A stretch of 15,325 bases of DNA from an uncultured Clostridia bacterium (GCA_947589405.1 CANQBT010000042.1:1-15325); one strand, 5' to 3'; shown: positions 1 to 6,991, numbered from the stretch's first letter. Notes: a model not told the origin generated them from the letters alone. Numbers and translations are program-made.

Positions 1-59
1 TGTACAAAAGTCGGGTTTTCATCAATAATACCGTTTTTGATTATTTTAACAGGATTCAT
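1..59 (-). CDS. rnfE: RnfE, electron transport complex membrane subunit (5' end only)
   Basis: Only the first 19 codons lie in the window; the gene runs off the left edge. The visible N-terminus includes the stretch KNGIIDENPTFV, typical of RnfE/NqrD-family proteins at the start of their first membrane segment. RnfE is one of the two homologous integral membrane subunits (RnfA and RnfE) that, in known Rnf complexes, share an Fe-S centre in the membrane. The ATG overlaps the rnfG stop codon by one base (TAATG), which suggests translational coupling. Its place directly after rnfG fits the usual rnfCDGEAB order, so rnfA and rnfB are expected beyond the window. Confidence 0.85.
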   Translation of the reverse strand, partial: MNPVKIIKNGIIDENPTFV

Positions 60-640
60 TAATTAGCCCCTCCTTCCAGATAATTTTCACTTACGTATTC
101 AATAGCTCTTGTAGCTGAGTCGGAAACAGCTCTTGATGTAATGGTAGCGCCTGTAAGAGCCTCTACCTGACCGCCGTCTTTGGCAACGGCTATTTCACCG
201 CTCATTCCGGCAAACTGAGAGTAGAAGCTTTCTTTTGCGGCATTTGCGCCTAAGCCGGGAGTTTCGTTAGAGCAGTTTACTACGGAAAGACCTGTAAGAG
301 TGCCTTCTGTATCTACGCCGAACATAAGCTGAAGTCCTGCACTAAAGCCTTTAGCCGTAATGGCTACGGCATAGCCCATAGGCTCTCCGCTGTTGTCAAG
401 AGCAGGAGTTATTGTAGTTATATCTATGTTTTTGTGTTCTTCGGGAGCATCGTTATCTATAGCTTCTGACTCACCGAATTCCGAAGCGTCGGCAAGGACT
501 GCCTTCATGCTTTCTGCCTGAGCTGCCGCTTCCTGGTCGGCTATAGGGCCTGTGGTAATGGAATTGACATAGCCCAGAAGGCCTGCGGCTATAAGACAAA
601 TGATAAGTAATATTGCAGCCGGTCTGATTATATTGGACAT
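59..640 (-). CDS. rnfG: RnfG, FMN-binding electron transport complex subunit
   Basis: RnfG is a membrane-anchored subunit of the ion-pumping ferredoxin:NAD+ oxidoreductase and carries a covalently bound FMN. The 193-residue product has one N-terminal membrane segment (about residues 6-27) followed by a soluble FMN-binding domain outside the membrane. The conserved ETPGLGA motif is at 126-132. The flavinylation motif TGATIT is at 163-168, with Thr166 the likely phosphoester acceptor by analogy with RnfG/NqrC. The start is supported by a strong TAAGGAGGTG ribosome binding site (649-658 on the plus strand), which lies inside the end of rnfD. Only one base separates it from the rnfD stop, and its own stop overlaps the rnfE start. 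Flavin attachment needs an ApbE-type transferase, which is not in this window. Confidence 0.95.
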   Translation of the reverse strand: MSNIIRPAAILLIICLIAAGLLGYVNSITTGPIADQEAAAQAESMKAVLADASEFGESEAIDNDAPEEHKNIDITTITPALDNSGEPMGYAVAITAKGFSAGLQLMFGVDTEGTLTGLSVVNCSNETPGLGANAAKESFYSQFAGMSGEIAVAKDGGQVEALTGATITSRAVSDSATRAIEYVSENYLEGGAN

Positions 641-641
641 A

Positions 642-1655
642 CTACTTCACCTCCTTAGCTTTAACCTTTGAATAGCCAAAGGTTCTTGGAGCGGTGTATC
701 TGTCAATAAGAGGAACACAGAGATTCATAAGAAGTATTGAATAGGATACACCCTCAGGATAACCGCCGAACACTCTTATAAGAGTGGTTATAAATCCGCA
801 GCCAAAGCCCATAATGAGTTGGCCTTTGGGAGTTACAGGTGAAGAAGCGTAGTCAGTTGCCATAAAGAAGGCGCCTAACATAAGTCCGCCGTAGAAAAGC
901 TCATGTACGGGAAGTCTGTCTGCTGCTGCTTGAACGCCTGCAAATTGAAGTATTGTTGTAAATATAAATACTGTTGCGATATATACAACAGGGATCCTCC
1001 AGGATATTACCTTTCTTATTATAAGGTAAAGACCGCCTATAATAAGAGCTATGGCACAGGTCTCGCCTATGGTACCGCCTGTATTTCCCACAAGTCCTTG
1101 TATAAGCGTTGCGCCTGCTGTTCCTGTCTGCTTTATGGAAGCAAGAGGAGTTGCATATGTAGCTGCGTCTATGCCTGCCTTAGCCATAAAGCCTGTGGGA
1201 CCGAAGGCTGAGCCGCTCATAAGAGTAGGGTATGACGCAAGCAAAAATGCACGTCCTGCAAGAGCAGGGTTTATAAAGTTCTGACCTAAACCGCCGAAAA
1301 GCTGCTTTGCTATTATTATTGCAAAGAATGCGCCTACAACAGGCATTACGAATATTGCAATAGGGTGAGAGTCAAAGCTCAGAGCGGGAAGGTTCATAGC
1401 CAGCAAAAGACCTGTGACAACAGCGGAAAGATCCTTTATTGTGTTAGGCTTTTTAGCTATGGCGTTGTATATTGTTTCGGCAGCAATGGCTGCAATGATA
1501 CACATGGCTATCTCTATAGCTGCCGTAATGCCGAAGAATATAATACCCATTACAGCTGCGGGCACAAGACCTATTATTACATCTCTCATAACGCTTGAAA
1601 CGGTTTCATTAGAGCGAATATGAGGAGATGATGATACCATTAAATTATTGTCCAT
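642..1655 (-). CDS. rnfD: RnfD, flavinylated membrane subunit of the Rnf complex
   Basis: RnfD is a polytopic membrane subunit that binds FMN covalently and takes part in electron transfer linked to ion translocation. The 337-residue product is strongly hydrophobic, with many membrane segments (for example about 25-65, 97-118, 197-215 and 221-240). The conserved loop GLGQNFINPALAGRAF is at 122-137. A DAATYATPLA segment at 163-172 matches the RnfD/NqrB flavinylation region, with Thr169 the probable FMN acceptor. Near the C-terminus, FMATDYASSPVTPKG (264-278) is another family hallmark. The start is supported by an AAGGAGG ribosome binding site at 1664-1670, overlapping the rnfC stop; 14 bases separate the two genes. 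Length and motifs are normal for the family. Confidence 0.96.
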   Translation of the reverse strand: MDNNLMVSSSPHIRSNETVSSVMRDVIIGLVPAAVMGIIFFGITAAIEIAMCIIAAIAAETIYNAIAKKPNTIKDLSAVVTGLLLAMNLPALSFDSHPIAIFVMPVVGAFFAIIIAKQLFGGLGQNFINPALAGRAFLLASYPTLMSGSAFGPTGFMAKAGIDAATYATPLASIKQTGTAGATLIQGLVGNTGGTIGETCAIALIIGGLYLIIRKVISWRIPVVYIATVFIFTTILQFAGVQAAADRLPVHELFYGGLMLGAFFMATDYASSPVTPKGQLIMGFGCGFITTLIRVFGGYPEGVSYSILLMNLCVPLIDRYTAPRTFGYSKVKAKEVK

Positions 1656-1669
1656 TTTTTTGTCCTCCT

Positions 1670-3001
1670 TTATTTCTTTCTCTTAGAAGCCATTACTTCG
1701 CCTCTGTATGCTATTATAGTCTGCGCAAGATGCCTTTTGGCAGGACATACGAATGAGCATGAGCCGCACATTATACAGTCTAAGCCGTGATGAGCCTCAA
1801 AGGCTGCCATATCTGAGGCAAGAGCGTCCTGATTAAGATTAAGAGGCATAAGTCCCATAGGACATGCGCCTACACACTTGCCGCATCTTATACAGTTGCT
1901 TTCAGGCGGAAGGGTCGCTGACTCTCTTGTCAGGCAAAGGAGAGCAGATGAAGTCTTTATAAAGGGAACGTCGGTAGAGTATATAGCCTTACCCATCATA
2001 GGACCGCCTGCTATTATCTTGCCGGGCTCTTCCTTGAAGCCGCCTACGGCATTTATAAAGTCGTTCATATTCATACCTATTCTTACCTGATAGTTACCGG
2101 GCTTGTTTACAGCGTCCCCTGTAAATGTAACTATTCTTCTCATAAGAGGTCTGTCCTTGCATACGGCTCTTTCCACAGCAAGCACAGTATCTACATTGTC
2201 TACTATACAGCCTGCTGATGCAGGGAGCTTGCCTGATCCCACCTCTCTGCCTGTTACGGCATATATAAGCTGCTTTTCTGAGCCCTGTGGGTACTTTGTG
2301 AGAAGGGCTACGACCGAAATATTGTCATGACCTTGAACAGCCTTTACCATTGCGTCGATAGCGTTTTGCTTATTGTTTTCAATAGCGATATAGCCGTGAG
2401 CGCCCGGGTGGAGCTTGAGCATTATTGCAAGACCCTGTACAAGTCTGTCTGTTTTCTCAAGCATTACTCTGTGGTCTGTAGTCAGGTAGGGTTCGCATTC
2501 CGCTGCATTTACTATTATTGAATCGATTTTGTCTGCAGGAGGAGGATTAAGCTTGATATGTGTAGGAAAGCCTGCGCCGCCTAAGCCTACGATACCTGCA
2601 TTCTTGATCTTGTCCAGTATTTTTTCTCTTGTAAATGACTCAAAAGCCGTATCCTTGCCAAGAGAAGGATCTTCTTCAAAAAGACCGTCGTTTTCAATTA
2701 TTATCGACTGTACCATAGTACCGCCGGGAGTAAGCATAGGCTTTATATCCTTGACAGTACCCGATACCGATGAGTGTATAGGTGAGCACATAAAGGCTTC
2801 CGCTTCGGCAATTTTCTGACCAAGAAGAACTCTGTCGCCTTTAGCAACAATAGGGCTGGCGGGAGCGCCTATATGCTGGCTCATCGGAAAAACCATTGTT
2901 GCGCCTTTTTCCGGCATGATTATCTCGATAGGCTTATCTTCGGTATACTCTTTGCCTTCCGGCGGATGAATACCACCTATTTTAAAGGTTTTAAGATTCA
3001 T
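1670..3001 (-). CDS. rnfC: RnfC, NADH/ferredoxin-side Fe-S flavoprotein subunit of the Rnf complex
   Basis: RnfC is the peripheral cytoplasmic subunit where NAD+/NADH is thought to react. It resembles the NuoF/NqrF-linked SLBB proteins. The 443-residue product has the N-terminal RnfC barrel-sandwich region (about 1-105) and a glycine-rich nucleotide/FMN-site motif GLGGAGFPTH at 139-148. A conserved NAAECEPYLTTDHR segment lies at 165-178, an SLBB-like region follows, and two ferredoxin-like 4Fe-4S motifs are at the C-terminus: C370, C373, C376, C380 and C409, C412, C415, C419. It is the first gene of the operon, with an AAGGAGG ribosome binding site at 3011-3017. It lacks the long Ala/Lys-rich C-terminal repeat of enterobacterial RnfC, as is usual in Clostridia. 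Confidence 0.97.
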   Translation of the reverse strand: MNLKTFKIGGIHPPEGKEYTEDKPIEIIMPEKGATMVFPMSQHIGAPASPIVAKGDRVLLGQKIAEAEAFMCSPIHSSVSGTVKDIKPMLTPGGTMVQSIIIENDGLFEEDPSLGKDTAFESFTREKILDKIKNAGIVGLGGAGFPTHIKLNPPPADKIDSIIVNAAECEPYLTTDHRVMLEKTDRLVQGLAIMLKLHPGAHGYIAIENNKQNAIDAMVKAVQGHDNISVVALLTKYPQGSEKQLIYAVTGREVGSGKLPASAGCIVDNVDTVLAVERAVCKDRPLMRRIVTFTGDAVNKPGNYQVRIGMNMNDFINAVGGFKEEPGKIIAGGPMMGKAIYSTDVPFIKTSSALLCLTRESATLPPESNCIRCGKCVGACPMGLMPLNLNQDALASDMAAFEAHHGLDCIMCGSCSFVCPAKRHLAQTIIAYRGEVMASKRKK

Positions 3002-3020
3002 ATCTATTTTCCTCCTTACT

Positions 3021-3071
3021 TAAGGATATTTAGTCTGATAATATGCCTGACTGCCAATCAGACTGTCCTTA
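3021..3071 (-). promoter_or_regulatory. Stem-loop in the predicted rnf leader
   Basis: On the minus strand the leader can form an 8-bp perfect stem, AGTCTGAT with ATCAGACT (plus-strand arms 3032-3039 and 3057-3064), enclosing a 17-nt loop. An outer 6-bp stem pairs TAAGGA (3021-3026) with TCCTTA (3066-3071). It lies between the predicted promoter and the rnfC ribosome binding site, and its 3' foot is only 3 bases from that site. It could affect mRNA stability or translation. I do not recognise a named riboswitch in it. Confidence 0.45.
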
Positions 3072-3089
3072 GATTTTACCTTAAATAAT

Positions 3090-3118
3090 ATAATACAATA
3101 TTTTACATAAAAATACAA
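3090..3118 (-). promoter_or_regulatory. Predicted sigma-A promoter of the rnf operon
   Basis: Reading the minus strand, a -35 box TTGTAT (3113-3118) and a -10 box TATTAT (3090-3095) are separated by exactly 17 bases. They match the consensus at 4/6 and 5/6 positions. Transcription would start near 3083, giving a leader of about 80 nt that contains the stem-loop at 3021-3071. The assignment rests on sequence only. Confidence 0.55.
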
Positions 3119-3248
3119 GGGTTTAAAGTATATTTTTTGTGTTAAATATATAACAAATTTCAGGTTCCGTTGTATATTCTTACTATTTTTGTCGGAATTA
3201 AGGTCTGTTTTATGATCGATATTTGCATTTTTTACAACTTATGCTTTA

Positions 3249-3383
3249 TAACGATATGTTTTTCCTGTTTTGGAGCATAGCGACAAAATGTACTGCGTAA
3301 GCAGTAAAAGGCAAGGCATTTTAGGAAAAACATAGAGTATATTGAAAAAAATATTTCTATAGTATAACTTATGCTTGTATTTA
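3249..3383. repeat. Structured 135-bp repeat, copy 1
   Basis: This is the first of two near-identical copies, differing from copy 2 at three of 135 positions. Read on the plus strand it can fold into a 12-bp perfect outer stem (3255-3266 with 3323-3334) and an 18-nt 5' bulge. An inner stem AAAATG (3285-3290) pairs with CATTTT (3317-3322), followed by a 10-nt 3' bulge. The terminal hairpin TACTGC/GCAGTA (3291-3296, 3301-3306) is closed by the tetraloop GTAA, a GNRA loop. After the stem comes an AT-rich tail ending in AACTTATGCTTGTATTTA. No transposase is nearby. It could be a non-autonomous mobile element (MITE/REP-like) or a structured RNA; the sequence alone does not decide. Confidence 0.85.
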
Positions 3384-3438
3384 ACTTATCTGAAGGTAAA
3401 AATGGAGCTTGTTCCGATTTTTATCGAAGATAAGTTAA
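3381..3438. repeat. 58-bp imperfect palindrome between the two repeats
   Basis: The spacer joining the two repeat copies begins with TTAACTTATC (3381-3390) and ends with its exact complement GATAAGTTAA (3429-3438). Further complementarity lies inside, AAAAAT against ATTTTT, around a central GGAGCTTGTTCC. It shares the GGAGC word with the repeats but is otherwise different. It overlaps the repeat ends by three bases on each side, so the three parts form one continuous structured block. Confidence 0.7.
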
Positions 3439-3570
3439 CGATATGTTTTTCCTGTTTTGGAGCATAGCGACAAAATGTACTGCGCAAGCAGTAAAAGGCG
3501 AAGCATTTTAGGAAAAACATAGAGTATATTGAAAAAAATATTTCTATAGTATAACTTATGCTTGTATTTA
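3436..3570. repeat. Structured 135-bp repeat, copy 2
   Basis: This is the second copy, offset 187 bp from the first. The outer stem is 3442-3453 with 3510-3521 and the terminal hairpin is TACTGC-GCAA-GCAGTA. The three changes from copy 1 are T to C in the tetraloop (GTAA to GCAA, still GNRA) and an A/G plus a G/A exchange in the 3' bulge. Every predicted base pair is kept. Its 3' end overlaps the predicted -35 box of luxS at 3562-3567. Confidence 0.85.
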
Positions 3571-3590
3571 TAATTAAATTATAATAAAAT
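3562..3590 (+). promoter_or_regulatory. Predicted sigma-A promoter of luxS
   Basis: The boxes TTGTAT (3562-3567) and TAAAAT (3585-3590) are separated by 17 bases. The -35 box is part of the 3' end of repeat copy 2. Transcription would start near 3597, about 28 bases upstream of the luxS ATG. The surrounding DNA is very AT-rich, so other promoter registers are possible. Confidence 0.45.
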
Positions 3591-3624
3591 TATATATACA
3601 TTTAAGCAAAAAAGGAGTGTAAAC

Positions 3625-4101
3625 ATGAAGGTAGCAAGCTTTACAATAGACCATGACAGACTGGAAAGAGGAATATACGTATCACGAAAGGACAATGTGG
3701 GAAGCGAAACGCTGACCACATTCGATATAAGAATAAAAAAGCCAAATACAGAGCCCTGTATGGATACGGCAGCTATACATACTCTCGAGCACCTTATGGC
3801 GGTATATCTGAGAGGTGATAAGGAATGGGCGGACAGGACAATATATGTAGGTCCTATGGGCTGTAGAACAGGCATGTATGTTATATTCAAGGGAGAGCTG
3901 ACATCGGAAGATGTGATCGATATAATGAAGAGGACATTTAAATACATAATGGATTTTGAAGGCGAGGTCCCGGCTGCCTCCTCTAAGGAGTGCGGCAACT
4001 ACCTTGATCACAACCTTGAATATGCAAAATGGGAGTGCCGCAGATTCTATGAGGAAATTCTGCTGAATTTAAAGGCTGAAAACCTTAATTATCCGTCATA
4101 A
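3625..4101 (+). CDS. luxS: LuxS, S-ribosylhomocysteine lyase
   Basis: LuxS cleaves S-ribosylhomocysteine to homocysteine and DPD, the precursor of autoinducer-2. It thereby recycles the S-adenosylhomocysteine left by methyl transfer. The 158-residue product has the normal family length. The metal-binding motif HTLEH is at 52-56 (His52, His56), and the third metal ligand is Cys123 in ECGNYLDHNL. The catalytic Cys80 is in GPMGCRTGMY and Glu55 is the expected general base. The start is supported by an AAGGAG site at 3612-3617. It has its own predicted promoter and is followed by a separate promoter for the next gene, so it is probably transcribed alone or with readthrough. The Pfs/MTAN nucleosidase that would supply its substrate is not in the window. 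Confidence 0.98.
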   Translation: MKVASFTIDHDRLERGIYVSRKDNVGSETLTTFDIRIKKPNTEPCMDTAAIHTLEHLMAVYLRGDKEWADRTIYVGPMGCRTGMYVIFKGELTSEDVIDIMKRTFKYIMDFEGEVPAASSKECGNYLDHNLEYAKWECRRFYEEILLNLKAENLNYPS

Positions 4102-4118
4102 TTTTTTTTAAGCGGTAC

Positions 4119-4147
4119 TTGAAAAACAGAAGGTTTAGGGTTATAAT
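4119..4147 (+). promoter_or_regulatory. Strong predicted sigma-A promoter of relA/spoT
   Basis: The boxes TTGAAA (4119-4124) and TATAAT (4142-4147) have a 17-base spacer and match the consensus at 4/6 and 6/6. The TTG of the -35 box is in frame with the gene and could be misread as an alternative start codon. If the promoter is real, transcription begins near 4154, so translation must start downstream at 4194. Confidence 0.7.
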
Positions 4148-4193
4148 AGGTTATTATCCATTTGTTGTAAATTGTAATATCGGGGGTGACATT

Positions 4194-6449
4194 ATGAGCG
4201 AGACCGATTATTCTAAGCAGGTAGAAAATTTATATCAGGAATTACTTGACGAGATCAAGAGGTATCACCCGTCAAAGGATCTTTCTATGGTGGAGAAGGC
4301 CTATAAGCTTGCCTGTGAAGCTCATGGAGATCAGAAGAGAAAATCCGGCGAGCCGTATATTATCCACCCCTTAAGCGTTGCAAAGATACTTGCGGAGCTG
4401 GAGTTGGATCTGGAAAGTATAGTTGCGGGACTTCTTCACGATGTGGTAGAGGATACTAAGTATACCCTTGAGGATATTGCCGAAATGTTCAACGATGACG
4501 TTGCACAGCTTGTAGACGGCGTTACAAAGCTTGAAAAGTTTGCCTATTCCTCAAAGGAGGAGTTTCAGGCTGAGAATTTCAGAAAAATGTTCCTTTCAAT
4601 GGCAAAGGATATAAGGGTAATACTTATAAAGGTCGCCGATAGGCTTCACAACATGAGGACTCTAAAGTATCACAGACCCGAAAAGCAGAAGGAAATAGCT
4701 CAGGAAACGCTGGATATATATGCTCCTCTTGCAGACAGACTTGGTATTTCCAAGATAAAGACCGAGCTTGAGGATCTTTGCTTAAGATACCTTGAGCCTG
4801 AGGCATATTACGATCTTGTGGACAAAATACACAGAAAGCAAACCGAGAGAGAGGAATATGTCCGCAAAATAGTTGAAGAAATAAAGGAAAAGTGCGAAGC
4901 TGCGGGAATAAAGTGTACCGTAAGCGGCAGACCAAAGCATTTTTTCAGCATATATAAGAAAATGCATACAAAGAACAAGACTCTTGACCAGATATTCGAT
5001 CTCTTTGCGGTAAGGGTGCTTGTTGAAAGCGTAAAGGACTGCTATGGCGTATTAGGCGTTGTGCATGAGGCATATACTCCTATGCCCAATCGTTTCAAGG
5101 ATTATATAGCTATGCCTAAGGCGAATATGTATCAGTCCCTTCACAATACTCTTATAGGTCCCGACGGTCTTATATTTGAGATACAGATAAGGACTTATGA
5201 AATGCATAAGACGGCGGAGTACGGCATTGCCGCTCATTGGAAGTACAAGAAGGGCATTACGGAGGGCGTAGAGGACAGCTCTGAGGACGCTAAGCTGTCA
5301 TGGCTTCGTCAGATATTGGAATGGCAAAGGGATATGTCAGACAACCACGAATTTATGGACACCATAAAGACGGATTTGAACGCCTTTAGCGAAAATGTAT
5401 TTTGCTTCAGCCCAAGAGGAGAGGTCATTTCCCTTACGGAAGGCTCTACTCCCGTTGACTTTGCCTATGCCATACACTCAGCTGTAGGCAATACTATGGT
5501 AGGCGCAAGAGTCAACAACAGGATAGTGAATTTTGACTATGTGCTTAAAAACGGCGACAGAGTCGAAATAGTAACATCACAGAATACAAAGGGTCCAAGC
5601 CGAGATTGGCTCAAATTTGTAAAGACAAGTCAGGCTAAATCCAAAATTAATCAATGGTACAAGAAATTAAATAAGGAAGAAAATATAGTAAGAGGCAGGG
5701 AGCTTCTGGAAAGAGAAGCAAAGAGAAAGAACTACAACCTTGCGGATATACTGACTCCTAAGGCTATGGAAGCCGTTCTGGAGCGTTACAGCTTTAGGGA
5801 TTGGGATTCCATATGCGCTGCCGTAGGTCATGGCGGTCTAAAGGAAGGTCAGATAATAAACAAGCTTTACGACATATATGAAGCAGAGCTTAAAAAGACT
5901 AAAACTGCTCAGGAAATACTTAAAGAGCAGGAGGAAACGATAAAAGCCCATATAGAAAGCTCTCAGGCTGAACAGACTCATAGGAAAAAAAGCAAGAGCG
6001 GTATTTTTGTACACGGCATAGGAGATATAGAGGTAAGGTTTTCAAAGTGCTGTTCTCCCGTACCGGGAGATGAAATAGTAGGCTTTGTAACAAGGGGCAG
6101 AGGTGTGTCCATACACAGGACCGACTGTGTGAACATAATAAACCTAAGCGAAGAGGAAAGAGAAAGACTTCTGGAAGCGGAATGGACTGTTGACAAGACC
6201 ACATCAGGCTCCTATTCGGTAGATATAAGGATATTTGCAATAGACAGAGACAGCCTTACATTTGATATACTTAAAATAGTTATTGACGAGAACCTTTCTG
6301 TCAACAATATAAATGCCAGACCTATCAAGAATGGAAAGGCAGTTGTGGATCTGAGCCTTAAAATAAGCAATGTGGAACAGCTTGAGATATTCTGCAACAA
6401 GGTAATGAATGTAGGCGGAGTAGAAAGTATAGAAAGAGTGAATGCCTGA
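4194..6449 (+). CDS. relA: RelA/SpoT-family bifunctional (p)ppGpp synthetase/hydrolase
   Basis: This enzyme makes and degrades the alarmone (p)ppGpp, the signal of the stringent response to uncharged tRNA. In the 751-residue product the HD hydrolase domain comes first (about 30-180), with HDVVED at 82-87 and KVADRLHNMRTL at 146-157. The synthetase domain (about 215-350) carries RFKD at 300-303. That is the RxKD form found in bifunctional Rel enzymes, not the ExDD form of monofunctional RelA. A TGS domain is at about 396-462, a conserved Cys/His motif (C619, C620, H641, C645) follows, and an ACT domain ends the protein (about 670-751). ATG 4194 is chosen because GGGGGTGA lies just upstream and the in-frame TTG at 4119 sits in the -35 box. 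The stop overlaps the dtd start by one base (TGATG). Confidence 0.97.
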   Translation: MSETDYSKQVENLYQELLDEIKRYHPSKDLSMVEKAYKLACEAHGDQKRKSGEPYIIHPLSVAKILAELELDLESIVAGLLHDVVEDTKYTLEDIAEMFNDDVAQLVDGVTKLEKFAYSSKEEFQAENFRKMFLSMAKDIRVILIKVADRLHNMRTLKYHRPEKQKEIAQETLDIYAPLADRLGISKIKTELEDLCLRYLEPEAYYDLVDKIHRKQTEREEYVRKIVEEIKEKCEAAGIKCTVSGRPKHFFSIYKKMHTKNKTLDQIFDLFAVRVLVESVKDCYGVLGVVHEAYTPMPNRFKDYIAMPKANMYQSLHNTLIGPDGLIFEIQIRTYEMHKTAEYGIAAHWKYKKGITEGVEDSSEDAKLSWLRQILEWQRDMSDNHEFMDTIKTDLNAFSENVFCFSPRGEVISLTEGSTPVDFAYAIHSAVGNTMVGARVNNRIVNFDYVLKNGDRVEIVTSQNTKGPSRDWLKFVKTSQAKSKINQWYKKLNKEENIVRGRELLEREAKRKNYNLADILTPKAMEAVLERYSFRDWDSICAAVGHGGLKEGQIINKLYDIYEAELKKTKTAQEILKEQEETIKAHIESSQAEQTHRKKSKSGIFVHGIGDIEVRFSKCCSPVPGDEIVGFVTRGRGVSIHRTDCVNIINLSEEERERLLEAEWTVDKTTSGSYSVDIRIFAIDRDSLTFDILKIVIDENLSVNNINARPIKNGKAVVDLSLKISNVEQLEIFCNKVMNVGGVESIERVNA

Positions 6450-6898
6450 TGCGAGTTGTATTACAGAGGGTAAAAAGCGCAAGCGTAACGGTAGACGGCA
6501 ATGTCACAGGAAATATCGGCAAGGGTATATTGGCTCTTGTGGGAATGAATAAGGGCGACAATGCCGATACATTTAAATGGATGCTCAATAAGCTTGTGAA
6601 TATAAGGATATTTGAGGACGAAAACGACAAGATGAACCTGTCGATCTCGGATCTGGATTACGGTCTTTTGCTTGTGCCTAATTTCACTATATATGCTGAC
6701 GCACGCAAGGGCAACAGACCTTCCTTTGCTATGGGTGCAGGACCTGAGGAGGCAAGGGAGAGCTTTAATAAATTTACCGAATATGCCAAATCGAATTTCC
6801 CTAATGTGCAGACAGGCGTATTCCAAGCGTATATGCAGGTAGAGCTTGTAAACGATGGTCCAATAACGATACTGCTGGACAGCGATAAGCTGTTTTAG
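6449..6898 (+). CDS. dtd: D-aminoacyl-tRNA deacylase (DTD)
   Basis: DTD removes D-amino acids, and glycine wrongly attached to tRNA-Ala, from tRNAs. It acts as a homodimer whose Gly-cisPro motif enters the partner's active site. The 149-residue product has the family length, the typical start MRVVLQRVKSASVTVDG, KGNRPSF at about 91-97, and the Gly-Pro motif in NDGPIT. The family signature usually written SQFTL reads PNFTI here, and the usual FxADM reads FQAYM, both clear in the DNA. Overlap with the relA stop suggests translational coupling, and relA-dtd is a common pair in Firmicutes. The fold assignment is firm; retained activity is likely but not proven given the changed signature residues. 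Confidence 0.93.
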   Translation: MRVVLQRVKSASVTVDGNVTGNIGKGILALVGMNKGDNADTFKWMLNKLVNIRIFEDENDKMNLSISDLDYGLLLVPNFTIYADARKGNRPSFAMGAGPEEARESFNKFTEYAKSNFPNVQTGVFQAYMQVELVNDGPITILLDSDKLF

Positions 6899-6991
6899 AC
6901 AGCCGGGCTTAATATCGACCCTACAGTCAGTTACGTTCAAAAACAAAATACATCAGACCCATACAGCACAAGTCGGAAAAAAGGTGATACT

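Larger units (their letters stand above)
3119..3624. other. Divergent intergenic region, rnfC/luxS
   Basis: This AT-rich stretch has no coding region I can support on either strand. From 3119 to about 3235 I see only low-complexity AT-rich sequence. From 3236 onward it holds a lone 11-mer, two copies of a 135-bp structured repeat, a palindrome between them and the luxS promoter, each listed separately. Confidence 0.7.

Noticed and set aside
903..1623. Plus-strand open frames opposite rnfD
   Set aside because: They lie within rnfD on the other strand, are low-complexity or Cys/Tyr-rich, and have no ribosome binding site or recognisable domain.
3240..3624. SAM or other riboswitch upstream of luxS
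   Set aside because: The structured repeats do not show any riboswitch core I recognise, and the duplicate arrangement and promoter position do not place an aptamer in the luxS leader.
3119..3624. CRISPR array or complete insertion sequence
   Set aside because: There are only two long repeat units with one spacer, no cas genes, no transposase frame and no clear terminal inverted repeats around the whole block.
3579..4011. Minus-strand open frames opposite luxS
   Set aside because: They are shadows of luxS, whose plus-strand frame has full family length and all active-site residues.
4086..4110. Terminator after luxS
   Set aside because: There is a T-run just after the stop codon, but only a weak bulged stem at the 3' end of the gene and it is not adjacent to the T-run.
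6889..6903. Hairpin GCTGT/ACAGC across the dtd stop as a terminator
   Set aside because: The stem is only 5 bp and no T-run follows; chance is likely.
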